In this document: positions 27,293 to 34,943 of the stretch, in pieces | Numbering within the stretch: position 1 is the stretch's first letter | Layout: every line of letters begins with the position of its first letter | From: WHSW01 sp963851045 | GTDB taxonomy: Bacteria > Actinomycetota > Thermoleophilia > Solirubrobacterales > 70-9 | Reading direction: 5' to 3' | DNA length: 64,000 nt | Assembly: GCA_963851045.1 (NCBI GenBank) | Contig: CAWKNC010000001.1 | Location: 744,001-808,000, forward strand | Translations under genes and position numbers: made by a program | The notes under the pieces: generated by a model | Told to the model about the DNA's origin: nothing | The model's database searches: none | What the model saw: the letters and a program-made list of their open reading frames with translations, nothing else

Positions 27293-27303
27293 AGAGGTGC
27301 CTC

Positions 27304-28323
27304 CTAGCTGGCGATCGGTACGTACTCGCTCGGGAATCCCGAGAGGCCGAAGAACCAGCTCTCGATTGCGTACCGCGGGTTCGGCATCGAGGGGTCGGCG
27401 GCGGTGGAATGAAGGTTCATCTCGTCGAAGAGCAGGACATCGCCCGGCTCGAAGATCGGGCGCACGACGCCCTCCGGGCCGGCGACGCGCTCGACCACGT
27501 CCGGCGCCACGGACCAGTCGAAGATCGCTCCTTCGGTGCCGGTCGGCACGATCTCGGTGAGGCGCTTCGGGACGATGTCGAGCCCCGGGGCGAGGTCACC
27601 GCAGCGCGAGAGTGACATCCACACGTTCAGCGCCCGCACATCGCCGAGGAAGGCACCGTCCTGATGCCAACCGGCGCCGGAGTCGGGATTGACCTTGCGC
27701 ATCGTGCACTTCTGGATCGAGATCGCCGCGGTCTCGCCGAGATAGCCGGCGATGACGCGATCGAGCCCGCAGCGGCGCATGGCCTCGAGCATGTCGAACA
27801 TCAGCTTCGGCGAGTCGGCTGCCCAGAGGCCACCGTCGGTCACCCAGCTGCGCTCGGGAGCGAGGTCGACGGGAGCGCCCGGGTCGAACTCCTCGTAGTA
27901 GCCCTCGCTCGCACCACCGCCACTGGCCAACGATGAACGCGCGGCGAAGGCGGTCTCGATCTCGTCGGCAAACGAGAGCGCCTCGTCGCGGTCGACCGCG
28001 CCGCGGACGAGCAGGGCACCGTCGCGAAGCAGCGCTGCACGCAGGAGCTCCGGGGTCAGCTCGGCCGCCGTCACCTCCGCCAAGCCTGAGCCGTTGACCG
28101 CGGCCAGCGCGTCGTCTGCGGGCTCGGGAAAGCGCGCGTCGGGGTTGGCGCGGCCGGCCAGCCCCACACCGGCCTCATGACGTAGCGCGAGAATCCTGCG
28201 CTCCAGTGCCGGATCGCGCTGACGGCGGTTGCGCTCGCTGAGCTCCTCGATCTCGGTGAAGATCGCCTCCGGGTCGCGCTCGGCGACCGCCGTCGAGGAT
28301 TCACGCTGGCGCCGGAAGATCAC
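27304..28323 (-). CDS. Phytanoyl-CoA dioxygenase-like Fe(II)/2-oxoglutarate oxygenase
   Basis: A 339-residue protein. The facial triad is visible as GWHQDGAFLG (HxD) near residues 215-225 and NLHSTAAD (distal His) near 310, followed by NPRYAIESWFF with the Arg that binds 2-oxoglutarate. This is the PhyH-like fold, usually hydroxylating acyl-CoAs or small metabolites. The N-terminal ~80 residues are helical and not part of the fold. Start GTG 28323 follows TACGGT at 7 nt; the longer frame to 28764 overlaps the acyltransferase gene. Placed just upstream of the ACAD gene, it may generate a hydroxyacyl substrate (inference). Confidence 0.83.
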   Translation of the reverse strand: MIFRRQRESSTAVAERDPEAIFTEIEELSERNRRQRDPALERRILALRHEAGVGLAGRANPDARFPEPADDALAAVNGSGLAEVTAAELTPELLRAALLRDGALLVRGAVDRDEALSFADEIETAFAARSSLASGGGASEGYYEEFDPGAPVDLAPERSWVTDGGLWAADSPKLMFDMLEAMRRCGLDRVIAGYLGETAAISIQKCTMRKVNPDSGAGWHQDGAFLGDVRALNVWMSLSRCGDLAPGLDIVPKRLTEIVPTGTEGAIFDWSVAPDVVERVAGPEGVVRPIFEPGDVLLFDEMNLHSTAADPSMPNPRYAIESWFFGLSGFPSEYVPIAS

Positions 28324-28330
28324 GGCGCGA

Positions 28331-28336
28331 ACCGTA
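28331..28336 (-). promoter_or_regulatory. Candidate -10 for the PhyH-like gene
   Basis: TACGGT on the minus strand, 7 nt before GTG 28323, within the 20-nt gap after the acyltransferase gene. Confidence 0.35.
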
Positions 28337-28343
28337 GCAACCG

Positions 28344-28940
28344 CTAAATCGGCTGCGCCGGCGTGCCAACAACCGTGATCTCGGGCGCCACGTCCTCGAT
28401 GACGACCGCGTTGGCGCCGATAACCGCGCCATCGCCGATCTCGATGCGGCCGAGAACCCTCGCACCCGTGCCGATCCCGACGTCGCCACCGATCCTCGGG
28501 CCGACGATGTCGCCCTTGCGCAGGCCAATGGTCACGAAAGGGGCGATACGGGCCCGTGGCCCGATCTCCGTGAGACCGTCGATCACGACCTGGCCGTGCA
28601 GGAGGTAGAGCCCGGGAGCGATGACCACCGGATCGCCGATCATCACCTGCCCGGAGGCGATCGCCAGCCGGTGGCAGATCCGCGGGAGCAGCGGAATGCC
28701 CAGCGCCTGCAGGCGAGCCTTGGCGCGATAGAGGGCCTGCGCGAGGAAGGCGTCGGAGGTCCACATCAGCCGGACGATCTGAAAGGCGGCGTCAAGCGGC
28801 CCCCTGAACTCGTGGCGTTCACCCCGGTGCTGAGCCGTCACGGCCGCGTCGGCGACGAGCGCCTCCAGCAGTCGCGGATGGCGAGCGCGGACGTCGCGCA
28901 TGAGCGTCTCAGCGGTGATCTGCGTTTGCGCTTCGGGCAT
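28344..28940 (-). CDS. Serine acetyltransferase-like hexapeptide acyltransferase
   Basis: A 198-residue protein with an N-terminal helical region and a C-terminal left-handed beta helix made of hexapeptide repeats (GPRIGGDVGIGTGARVLG, then IEIGDGAVIGANAVVIEDV). The layout resembles CysE, but I cannot see a clean CysE active site, and the N-terminal domain is short. ATG 28940 is chosen because TAGAGT sits 8 nt upstream; an in-frame GTG at 28961 would add seven residues. It heads a probable operon with the PhyH-like and ACAD genes. Confidence 0.75.
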   Translation of the reverse strand: MPEAQTQITAETLMRDVRARHPRLLEALVADAAVTAQHRGERHEFRGPLDAAFQIVRLMWTSDAFLAQALYRAKARLQALGIPLLPRICHRLAIASGQVMIGDPVVIAPGLYLLHGQVVIDGLTEIGPRARIAPFVTIGLRKGDIVGPRIGGDVGIGTGARVLGRIEIGDGAVIGANAVVIEDVAPEITVVGTPAQPI

Positions 28941-28948
28941 GCGCCATG

Positions 28949-28958
28949 ACTCTAGACT
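28949..28958. promoter_or_regulatory. Overlapping divergent -10 elements
   Basis: ACTCTAGACT holds TAGAGT on the minus strand (28954-28949), 8 nt before ATG 28940, and TAGACT on the plus strand (28953-28958), 10 nt before TTG 28969. The hexamers share two bases. Confidence 0.5.
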
Positions 28959-28968
28959 CACGCCCGCC

Positions 28969-29883
28969 TTGCCCGCGAGCCTGTTTCCGACCGACCCGGA
29001 CGAGAACGCTGCCTCATTGTCGAACGTGGCCGAGGTGTTGTTCGGCTGCCTTGATGCGATCGAGGCGAAGACGGTGGCGGAGATCGGGGCTTTTCACGGG
29101 AAGTCGACGAACGAGATGCTCGACTGGGCCGCGCGCAGCGGCGCGCGCTTGATCGCGGTCGATCCCGAGCCGCAGCCCGCCCTCGTCGCGATTGCGGCCG
29201 AGCGGCCCGAGCTCGAGCTGGTCGAGGCGACGAGCCACGACGCCCTGCCCACGCTGCCCGACTGTGACGCGATCATCATCGATGGCGACCACAACTACTT
29301 CACGCTCAGCGAGGAACTGCGGCTCATCGCGGAGCGCTCGCCGGGGCCCTCGATGCCACTGCTGCTGCTCCACGACGTCGGCTGGCCGCTGGCGCGCCGC
29401 GATGCCTACTACGTGCCGGAGCGGATCCCGGCTGAACACCGCCAGCCCCTGGCTCGCGACACCTATCTGGCGCCGGAGGATCCCGGGACGCTGGACGAGG
29501 GGATGCCGTTCGCCTGCGTCGCCGCTCGTGAGGGCGGGCCTCGCAACGGCATCCTCACCGCCATCGAGGACTTCCTGGCTAACCACGGCGAGCTTCGCTT
29601 CGCGCGTGTGCCGGCGTTCTTCGGATTCGGTGTGATCTGGCACCCGGAGGCGCCGTGGGCCGCGAAGGTCGACGAGGCGATGTCCCCGTGGGACGCAAAC
29701 CCCGTGCTCGAACGGCTGGAGGCAAACCGGGTTCTCCACATGGTCGAGCGCTACAAGATGACCCGCCGCCTCGAACGCGCGATGGATGAGGCAGAGCAGC
29801 AGGGGCAAAGGCCCCTACTGCGGAGGGTTGCCGGGCGCGTCAAACGGGTGCTCAGCCGCGGCGCGCGCGCAGGCGAGCGCTGA
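28969..29883 (+). CDS. Class I SAM-dependent methyltransferase-like protein
   Basis: A 304-residue protein of the Methyltransferase_24 type. The SAM-binding start is VAEIGAFHGKSTNEML, acidic strand 2 is LIAVDPEPQ, and IIIDGDHNYF is the metal- or substrate-facing loop often seen in sugar or cephalosporin-hydroxylase-like relatives. The C-terminal 60 residues are basic and helical. TTG 28969 is preferred on promoter spacing; ATG 28939 upstream is also in frame. The 3' end overlaps the convergent glycosyltransferase gene by 32 nt. Substrate unknown; a glycan or lipid-linked sugar is possible given that neighbour. Confidence 0.75.
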   Translation: MPASLFPTDPDENAASLSNVAEVLFGCLDAIEAKTVAEIGAFHGKSTNEMLDWAARSGARLIAVDPEPQPALVAIAAERPELELVEATSHDALPTLPDCDAIIIDGDHNYFTLSEELRLIAERSPGPSMPLLLLHDVGWPLARRDAYYVPERIPAEHRQPLARDTYLAPEDPGTLDEGMPFACVAAREGGPRNGILTAIEDFLANHGELRFARVPAFFGFGVIWHPEAPWAAKVDEAMSPWDANPVLERLEANRVLHMVERYKMTRRLERAMDEAEQQGQRPLLRRVAGRVKRVLSRGARAGER

Positions 29884-30748
29884 GCGCTCGCAGCGGAGCG
29901 GTCAACCGCCAGCTGCTCGAGGTTCGCATCTCCTCGAACTGCTTGTAGTAGGCGACGCGTAGGAGCTCTTCGACCCCACCCATGAGTCGCGCCGCGGCCG
30001 CCTCGGCCTCCGCGCGCCTGGCGCGCCACTCCCAGTCCGAGTCGCGCGAGCCGTTGTGCGGGAGCTGGTCCTCCCACTTCTCGCGAGTTCGCATGTAGGC
30101 GGTGATCCAGGTCTCGGGATCCTCGAGCAGGCGCAGGGAGTGGTGGTGGATCACCTGGAAGTCCGCGGTGATGACCTTCTTGCCCGCGGCGCGAGCCTGC
30201 ATGCAGTAGTCGAAGTCATATCCGTGCATCTGGCCGAGCGACTCGTCGAAGCGCAGGTTGGCGATCGTCCAGGGCGGCAGGCCGAGGACGAACCCGTCGA
30301 CCGAGTCGACCTCGCCCAGCTGTGCAAACGGCGGCAGGTCGTCGGTTGCCCAAGAGAAGGCGGGGATCTCGCCACCGCCGAGCTCCTCGTAACGGTGGGT
30401 GAACGATGCCCAGGTGATCGAGCCCTCCCACCAGGCGATGCTGCGCACGTCCTTGGCGCCGGCACATCCCACGATCCCCACCTCGGGATCAGCGAGCGCC
30501 TGGCGAAGCTTCATCACGAACTGCGGGTCGTGGATTTCGGCGTCCTGGTGGATCAGGATGAGAGCCTCGACATCGTCGCGCTTGGCGACCTCATCGAGAA
30601 TCAGGTTGTAGTTGCGAAAGATCGAGCCGACGCTCGCGAACGCGAGTGTCTCGATCTCAGGATCGGCGTCGCGCAGCCGCTGGATGCCGGGGGCAGCGCA
30701 GCGCTCGTACACGTCGAGGTCGGTGATGGCCGTGCCGAAGACGATCAT
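29852..30748 (-). CDS. Glycosyltransferase-like protein (GT2 fold)
   Basis: A 298-residue protein with a GT-A layout: a strand-rich start (IVFGTAITDLDVYERCAAP), LILIHQDAEIHD standing in for the nucleotide-sugar DxD region, GVDGFVLGLPPW-like acceptor loop (here VDSVDGFVLGLPPW) and MHGYDFDYCMQARAAGKKV as the ED-equivalent helix. Such proteins often sit in polysaccharide or surface-glycan loci. It has no membrane segment. TAGGGT stands 12 nt before ATG 30748. Confidence 0.78.
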   Translation of the reverse strand: MIVFGTAITDLDVYERCAAPGIQRLRDADPEIETLAFASVGSIFRNYNLILDEVAKRDDVEALILIHQDAEIHDPQFVMKLRQALADPEVGIVGCAGAKDVRSIAWWEGSITWASFTHRYEELGGGEIPAFSWATDDLPPFAQLGEVDSVDGFVLGLPPWTIANLRFDESLGQMHGYDFDYCMQARAAGKKVITADFQVIHHHSLRLLEDPETWITAYMRTREKWEDQLPHNGSRDSDWEWRARRAEAEAAAARLMGGVEELLRVAYYKQFEEMRTSSSWRLTAPLRALSARLRARRG

Positions 30749-30760
30749 TGGCGGCTCGCC

Positions 30761-30766
30761 ACCCTA
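30761..30766 (-). promoter_or_regulatory. Candidate -10 for the glycosyltransferase gene
   Basis: TAGGGT on the minus strand, 12 nt before ATG 30748. Confidence 0.3.
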
Positions 30767-30795
30767 CACCGCTCCTTTGGGCTTCGAGATCGAAG

Positions 30796-31728
30796 CTACG
30801 CGGTTGCGGCGCGGGCGTTCTTCGTTGCTCGACTGCGCGAGACCATTTGGGCGCCGAACAAAAAGCCGACCATGATCGTCGCGATGCCGATTGCCGGGAG
30901 AACGATCTCGGCTGAGTAGTTCTTGGCGACAAGCGTCGTGCCGGAGGCGATGAGGACGACGGCCAGCGCGTAGCGCAGGAACTTCTGTGGCGCCTTGACC
31001 GACAGGTCAGTGCCGAGGATGACGCCCGGGATTGATCCGGCGAGAATCGTTCCGGCCAGCAGGAAGTCGATGTTGCCGCCGACCCAGTGAGCGATCCCCG
31101 CGGCCCAGAGCAATACGGCGGCATGAAAGACGTCGGTGCCGACGACCCGCTGCGGCGTCAGGCGAAAGATGGCGATCAGAGCGATCGCGATCAGCGTGCC
31201 GCTGCCAGCCGAGGTGAGGCCGATTACAAATCCGGTCGTGACTCCGGTGATCACCGCGGCGATGATGTGGCGGCGGTAGAGGTGCATCGCCGAGCGCTCC
31301 TCGATGACGCCGGAGAAGAAGAGGGAGCGCAGCAGCGTCGCGACGCCAACCACGACCAGGGTGCCGCCAAGCATCCCGAGCACCAGCGTGTCGAGGCCCT
31401 CGCCGTAGTGTTTTTGCAGCAACTCGATGACGTAGACACCGACGAGTGCCGAGGGCACGCTGCCGACCGCAAGCCAGAACGCGAGGCCCTTATGAACGGT
31501 GCCGAGCTTGAGGTGCTTCCAGCCACCCACGGTCTTGGTCACCGCGGCATAGAAGATGTCGGTCCCGATCGCGGTCACCGGCTGAATCCCGAAGATCAAG
31601 ATCAGCAGCGGCGTCATCAGCGAAGCGCCGCCCATGCCGGTCATCCCGACGAGCAGCCCGATGCCGAACCCGAACACGATGATGATCGGGTCGATGCCGA
31701 CGCCAAAGATTTCAAACCAGGGGTCCAC
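30796..31728 (-). CDS. TauE/SafE-family permease
   Basis: A 310-residue membrane protein with about eight helices and two repeated halves, each starting with a GMTGMGGASLMTPLL- or GLTSAGSGTLIAIAL-type glycine-rich loop, the hallmark of the TauE/SafE family. Family members move sulfite, sulfoacetate or other small anions. GTG 31728 has an AGGAAAGG about 13 nt upstream. It lies downstream of an Rrf2 regulator on the same strand, separated by 191 nt that contain a perfect hairpin. Confidence 0.9.
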   Translation of the reverse strand: MDPWFEIFGVGIDPIIIVFGFGIGLLVGMTGMGGASLMTPLLILIFGIQPVTAIGTDIFYAAVTKTVGGWKHLKLGTVHKGLAFWLAVGSVPSALVGVYVIELLQKHYGEGLDTLVLGMLGGTLVVVGVATLLRSLFFSGVIEERSAMHLYRRHIIAAVITGVTTGFVIGLTSAGSGTLIAIALIAIFRLTPQRVVGTDVFHAAVLLWAAGIAHWVGGNIDFLLAGTILAGSIPGVILGTDLSVKAPQKFLRYALAVVLIASGTTLVAKNYSAEIVLPAIGIATIMVGFLFGAQMVSRSRATKNARAATA

Positions 31729-31850
31729 GGAAGCCTTTTCACCTTTCCTGACCGACTTACTCGTCTAATGCGATCGCGGCATGGTAGCGGCATGGCCGTC
31801 AGACGACGCGGTTACTCGGCGTTGGCGGCACCGAACATCCGTGAGATGCA

Positions 31851-31877
31851 GCTAGCGTCGTCGTGGACGACGCTAGC
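31851..31877. repeat. Perfect 12-bp inverted repeat (hairpin) between Rrf2 and TauE genes
   Basis: Left arm GCTAGCGTCGTC, three-base loop GTG, right arm GACGACGCTAGC, with no mismatch. No T-run follows on either strand, so a classical intrinsic terminator is not supported. It could be a U-less terminator for the Rrf2 gene, an mRNA-processing stem, or a protein-binding site. Confidence 0.7.
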
Positions 31878-31919
31878 CGCGACTCGCCAGTCGAGGGCGA
31901 GTGAAGCGCGTGCAAACGC

Positions 31920-32378
31920 TCAGCGCTTGAGCCAGGCCTCGGGGTCGTTGAGAACGCCCTCGATCCGCCATGGGAGGTCGCCCGCGGCGACCTCGGCAAG
32001 CGTCGCACTCTCGAGAACGGAGCGGAGCGCCGCGCGCACGGCGACCCAGACGTCGCGCAGTCGCTCGGCCGGTCCGCCGTAGTGCAGTTCCTCGGGCGCG
32101 TTCTCATGGATGTTCGCGAGTGGGCCCTCGACGGCGCGGATGACGTCGGCAATGGTGATCTCGCTGGGGTCGCGCGCGAGCCAGTAGCCGCCGCGGGCAC
32201 CACGCCGTGCCTGGATCAGACGGGCGTGCTTGAGCTCGAGAAGGATGTGCTCCAGAAACTGCAGGGGGATGCCCTGCGCCTCGGAAAGCCGCTCACCCTT
32301 GACCGGACCCTCGTCGTGATGTGACGCGAGTTCGAGGGCGGCGCGGACCGCGTAGTCGGCTTTGGCTGAGATGCGCAC
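31920..32378 (-). CDS. Rrf2-family transcriptional regulator without cysteines
   Basis: A 152-residue winged-helix repressor of the Rrf2 family (MRISAKADYAVRAALELA at the start; IQARRGARGGYWLARDP as the wing; ITIADVIRAVEGPL as the dimer helix). It has no cysteine at all, so it cannot hold the iron-sulfur cluster of IscR or NsrR. Cluster-free members such as CymR control sulfur metabolism, and a TauE/SafE permease lies downstream, so sulfur or thiol control is a reasonable inference. Transcribed divergently from the PHP gene. Confidence 0.88.
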   Translation of the reverse strand: MRISAKADYAVRAALELASHHDEGPVKGERLSEAQGIPLQFLEHILLELKHARLIQARRGARGGYWLARDPSEITIADVIRAVEGPLANIHENAPEELHYGGPAERLRDVWVAVRAALRSVLESATLAEVAAGDLPWRIEGVLNDPEAWLKR

Positions 32379-32385
32379 GAAAGCG

Positions 32386-32409
32386 ATTGTCGCAACTCAG
32401 GTCAACAAT
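32386..32409. promoter_or_regulatory. Weak inverted repeat in the Rrf2/PHP intergenic region
   Basis: ATTGT (32386-32390) and ACAAT (32405-32409) with a 14-nt spacer, 8 nt upstream of the Rrf2 start on that gene's side. A TTGACC on the minus strand lies within it. Arms are short; autoregulatory operator is only a suggestion. Confidence 0.2.
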
Positions 32410-32424
32410 TCGTTTTTCAGCCGG

Positions 32425-32430
32425 TAATCT
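32425..32430 (+). promoter_or_regulatory. Candidate -10, leaderless start at 32439
   Basis: TAATCT, 8 nt before ATG 32439; identical to the hexamer before the UbiA-family gene at 10009. Confidence 0.45.
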
Positions 32431-32438
32431 CGGCGCAG

Positions 32439-33257
32439 ATGATCGACCTCCAGAGCCACTCCACGATCTCCGATGGCCAGCTCGAACCCGGCGACGTCGC
32501 CCGTGCCGCGGCTGAGGCCGGGGTCACGGTGATGGCCCTGACCGACCACGACGGTGTCGCGGGAGTGGAGGAGGCGACGCGGGTTGCCAGCGAGCTCGGG
32601 ATCGAGAACGTCCCCGCCGTCGAGATGTCCTGCGTGCACAAGTACTCGGAGGATCTCCACATCTGCGGCTACTGGGTTGACCTCCAAAAGATCGCGCCCG
32701 CCTGCGCCAAGGCCCAGCAGGAGCGGGTTGACCGGGCCAAGGAGATCATCGCCAACCTCAACCGCCACGGCGTCGAGGTCACCTTCGAGGACGCGGTCGC
32801 AAAGGCCGGCGCAGCCGACGCGATCGGCCGTCCGCACATCGCCAAGGCCGCCGGTGCCGGACCCGATCTCGGCCCGTTCTTCGAGGAGTACCTCGTTCCC
32901 GGCGCGAAGGCGTTCGTCTCACGCAAGTGGCCGTCCGCCGAGCAGGCGGTGGAGATCATCCACGACGCAGGCGGGGTGGCGGTCGTCGCCCATCCCTACT
33001 GGGATGTCAAGGATCCAGAGCAGGTTCGCGATCTGGTCGAGTCCCTGGCCCGCGAGGTCGGCCTCGATGGCATCGAGACCTTCTACCCGCCGCACACCCC
33101 CGAGCAGACCAAGCACTGCCTCGAGCTCTGCGAGGAGTTCGGCCTCGTGCCGACGGCATCGTCGGACTTCCACGGCCCCACGCACAAGACGTTCAGCCGC
33201 TGGGGCGCCTACGACACCTATGGCCTAGGTGAGCCGCAGGTGCCGGCCAAGCCCTGA
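32439..33257 (+). CDS. PHP-domain metal-dependent phosphoesterase
   Basis: A 272-residue PHP protein. Metal-binding motifs appear in order: LQSHSTISDG near the N-terminus, ALTDHDGV near 30, VEMSC near 60, VVAHPYW near 185 and ASSDFHG near 245. The set matches YciV/TrpH-like phosphoesterases, some of which act as 5'-3' exonucleases or 3',5'-nucleotide phosphatases. Here it stands alone and not fused to a polymerase. The exact substrate cannot be told. Confidence 0.88.
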   Translation: MIDLQSHSTISDGQLEPGDVARAAAEAGVTVMALTDHDGVAGVEEATRVASELGIENVPAVEMSCVHKYSEDLHICGYWVDLQKIAPACAKAQQERVDRAKEIIANLNRHGVEVTFEDAVAKAGAADAIGRPHIAKAAGAGPDLGPFFEEYLVPGAKAFVSRKWPSAEQAVEIIHDAGGVAVVAHPYWDVKDPEQVRDLVESLAREVGLDGIETFYPPHTPEQTKHCLELCEEFGLVPTASSDFHGPTHKTFSRWGAYDTYGLGEPQVPAKP

Positions 33258-33260
33258 GTC

Positions 33261-34876
33261 TCAGCCCTTCGGCGCGTTCTTCCCCTTGGTGGCGACGAAG
33301 CTCACGCAGTCGCCCTGGTTCTTGAACTTGTAGAGGCCGTTGAACGTCTTCCAGCCGTCTTTCTTGCACTCGTCCTTGTGCGTCGGGAACTCCTTGGTGT
33401 CGCACGCGGCGCCGATCCCGTCCTGATCGGCGTCGAGCTGGTCGGGATTGGCCGCGTTGACACAGTTGTCGGCGCTGTCGGGACGCCGTCCGAATCGGCG
33501 TCGGGCGGAGCATCGCTGACGCCGACGTTCCAGACGCTCGCCTGCATGGTCAGCACGGTGATCCAGAGGTCGCCGTTGGGCTCCGAGCGCGACTGCTCGC
33601 ACGGCCACCAGTCGCCCGTACGCGCGCCCGGCGCCGGACATGTGTCATGGATCGGATCGCCGTCGCGGATCATTCGGACGTCCTGCGCCGCGACCTGCTG
33701 CGCCGCAAGCTCGGCGCCGTCGAGCTTGAACACAAAGGTCAGTGGATCGTCGGGGTCGATGGCATCCGGCGCGTGGATGTCGAACTCCTGGTTGAGGAGC
33801 GCGAATCCCGTAGGGGCCAGCACGCTCGTCGGGCGCGTGTCGATGTAGATCCCGCCTGGGACGGGGCTCGCCACCGAGGCCGCATAGGGCTCTTCCGGCG
33901 TCGCCTCCGGCGCGGATTCACAACACGGCGTCCCGACTGGGAGTACATGAATTGGGACGTGGAACTCGACTGGATCGTGGTACGCGTCTCGGACCGTGTA
34001 GTTGAGAGCGGCGAGTCCGGTGAAGCCTGAGGCCGGATGGAACAGGACGCTGTCGCCGGTCGGATCGCTGAACGAGCCATTGACCGTGAACGGGTTTCCA
34101 GGGGCGTAGAAGATGGGGTCGTGCTCGGGGTCAACGCAGTTGCCCGTCAACCGGATCGAGGAGCCCGTCTCGACGAACACATTGGTCTGCGGGCAGGTCG
34201 GCGGCTGATTTCCCTCGGGATAGTCGGCCACGTCGACGGTGACGTCGACGGTGGTCGAGTCAACGGTGCCGTCGTTGACCTTGTAGGAGAAGCTGTCGGG
34301 ACCGATGTATTCGTCGTCGGCGGCGTAGGTGAGGCTCGAACCGCTGAACGCGGCGTCCCCGTTCTGGGCCTGCGTCACGATCGTGCCGGTGAGCGGGTTC
34401 CCGTCGGGGTCGAAGCAGCTGACGCTGACGTTCGTCACCCGTCCCTCGAATGCCTGGACGTTCTGGGTGCCGACGCAGAGCGGAGCCTGGTTGGAGGCGG
34501 TACCAGTGACCGTGATCGAGATTGTCTCGACGTTCGAGAGTTCGCCGTTCGCGACGACGTGGAACGTAAAGCTGTCGGGACCCACGTAGCCCGTGTTCGG
34601 GTGGTAGACGGCGCCGCCGGAGCCGTTCGAGGTCAGCCAGCCGTTGGTGGGAAGAGTGTCGGCGAACGCCGTCATCGGATCGCCGTCGGCATCGGTGCAG
34701 TTCTCGTCGCCTGGAAGCTCGAGCGTTGCGGTGTTCGCGACGGTGTAGCTGTTCGGGTTGCAGACCGGCGCGGCGGCGAGGGCGCTGCCGGCGCCAGGTC
34801 CGCCAACGCACACGCCAAGAGCCACAAGGACACCCAGGAACGCCCGCCGCGCGCGACCGTGCCGATAACCGAACAT
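33261..34876 (-). pseudogene. Secreted multi-Ig-like surface protein, split by a one-base frameshift
   Basis: A signal peptide (AFLGVLVALGVCVGGPGAGS) precedes three or four cadherin/Ig-like repeats of about 95 residues, recognisable by Y(V/I)GPDSFTFHV-type cores. Near 33480 the frame breaks inside a thrombospondin type-3 calcium motif: the reading DADSDGV continues as PTAP in this frame, but adding one G to the GGG at 33480-33482 gives PDSADNCVNAANPDQLDADQ. The shifted frame then ends with a KDECKKDGWK...GDCVSFV tail at 33261, a known-looking C-terminal module. Without repair the product would end at 33302 in junk sequence. AGGAAGGA precedes ATG 34876. Confidence 0.8.
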
Positions 34877-34943
34877 GAGGATCCTTCCTCCTAGACGTCC
34901 CGACCGATCCAACCTCTCATGCGCTCGGGAAAAGTCAAGCGGT

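Noticed and set aside
29852..29883. Frameshift or annotation error at the methyltransferase/glycosyltransferase overlap
   Set aside because: Both C-termini read as short basic tails; a 32-nt convergent overlap is compatible with two intact genes.
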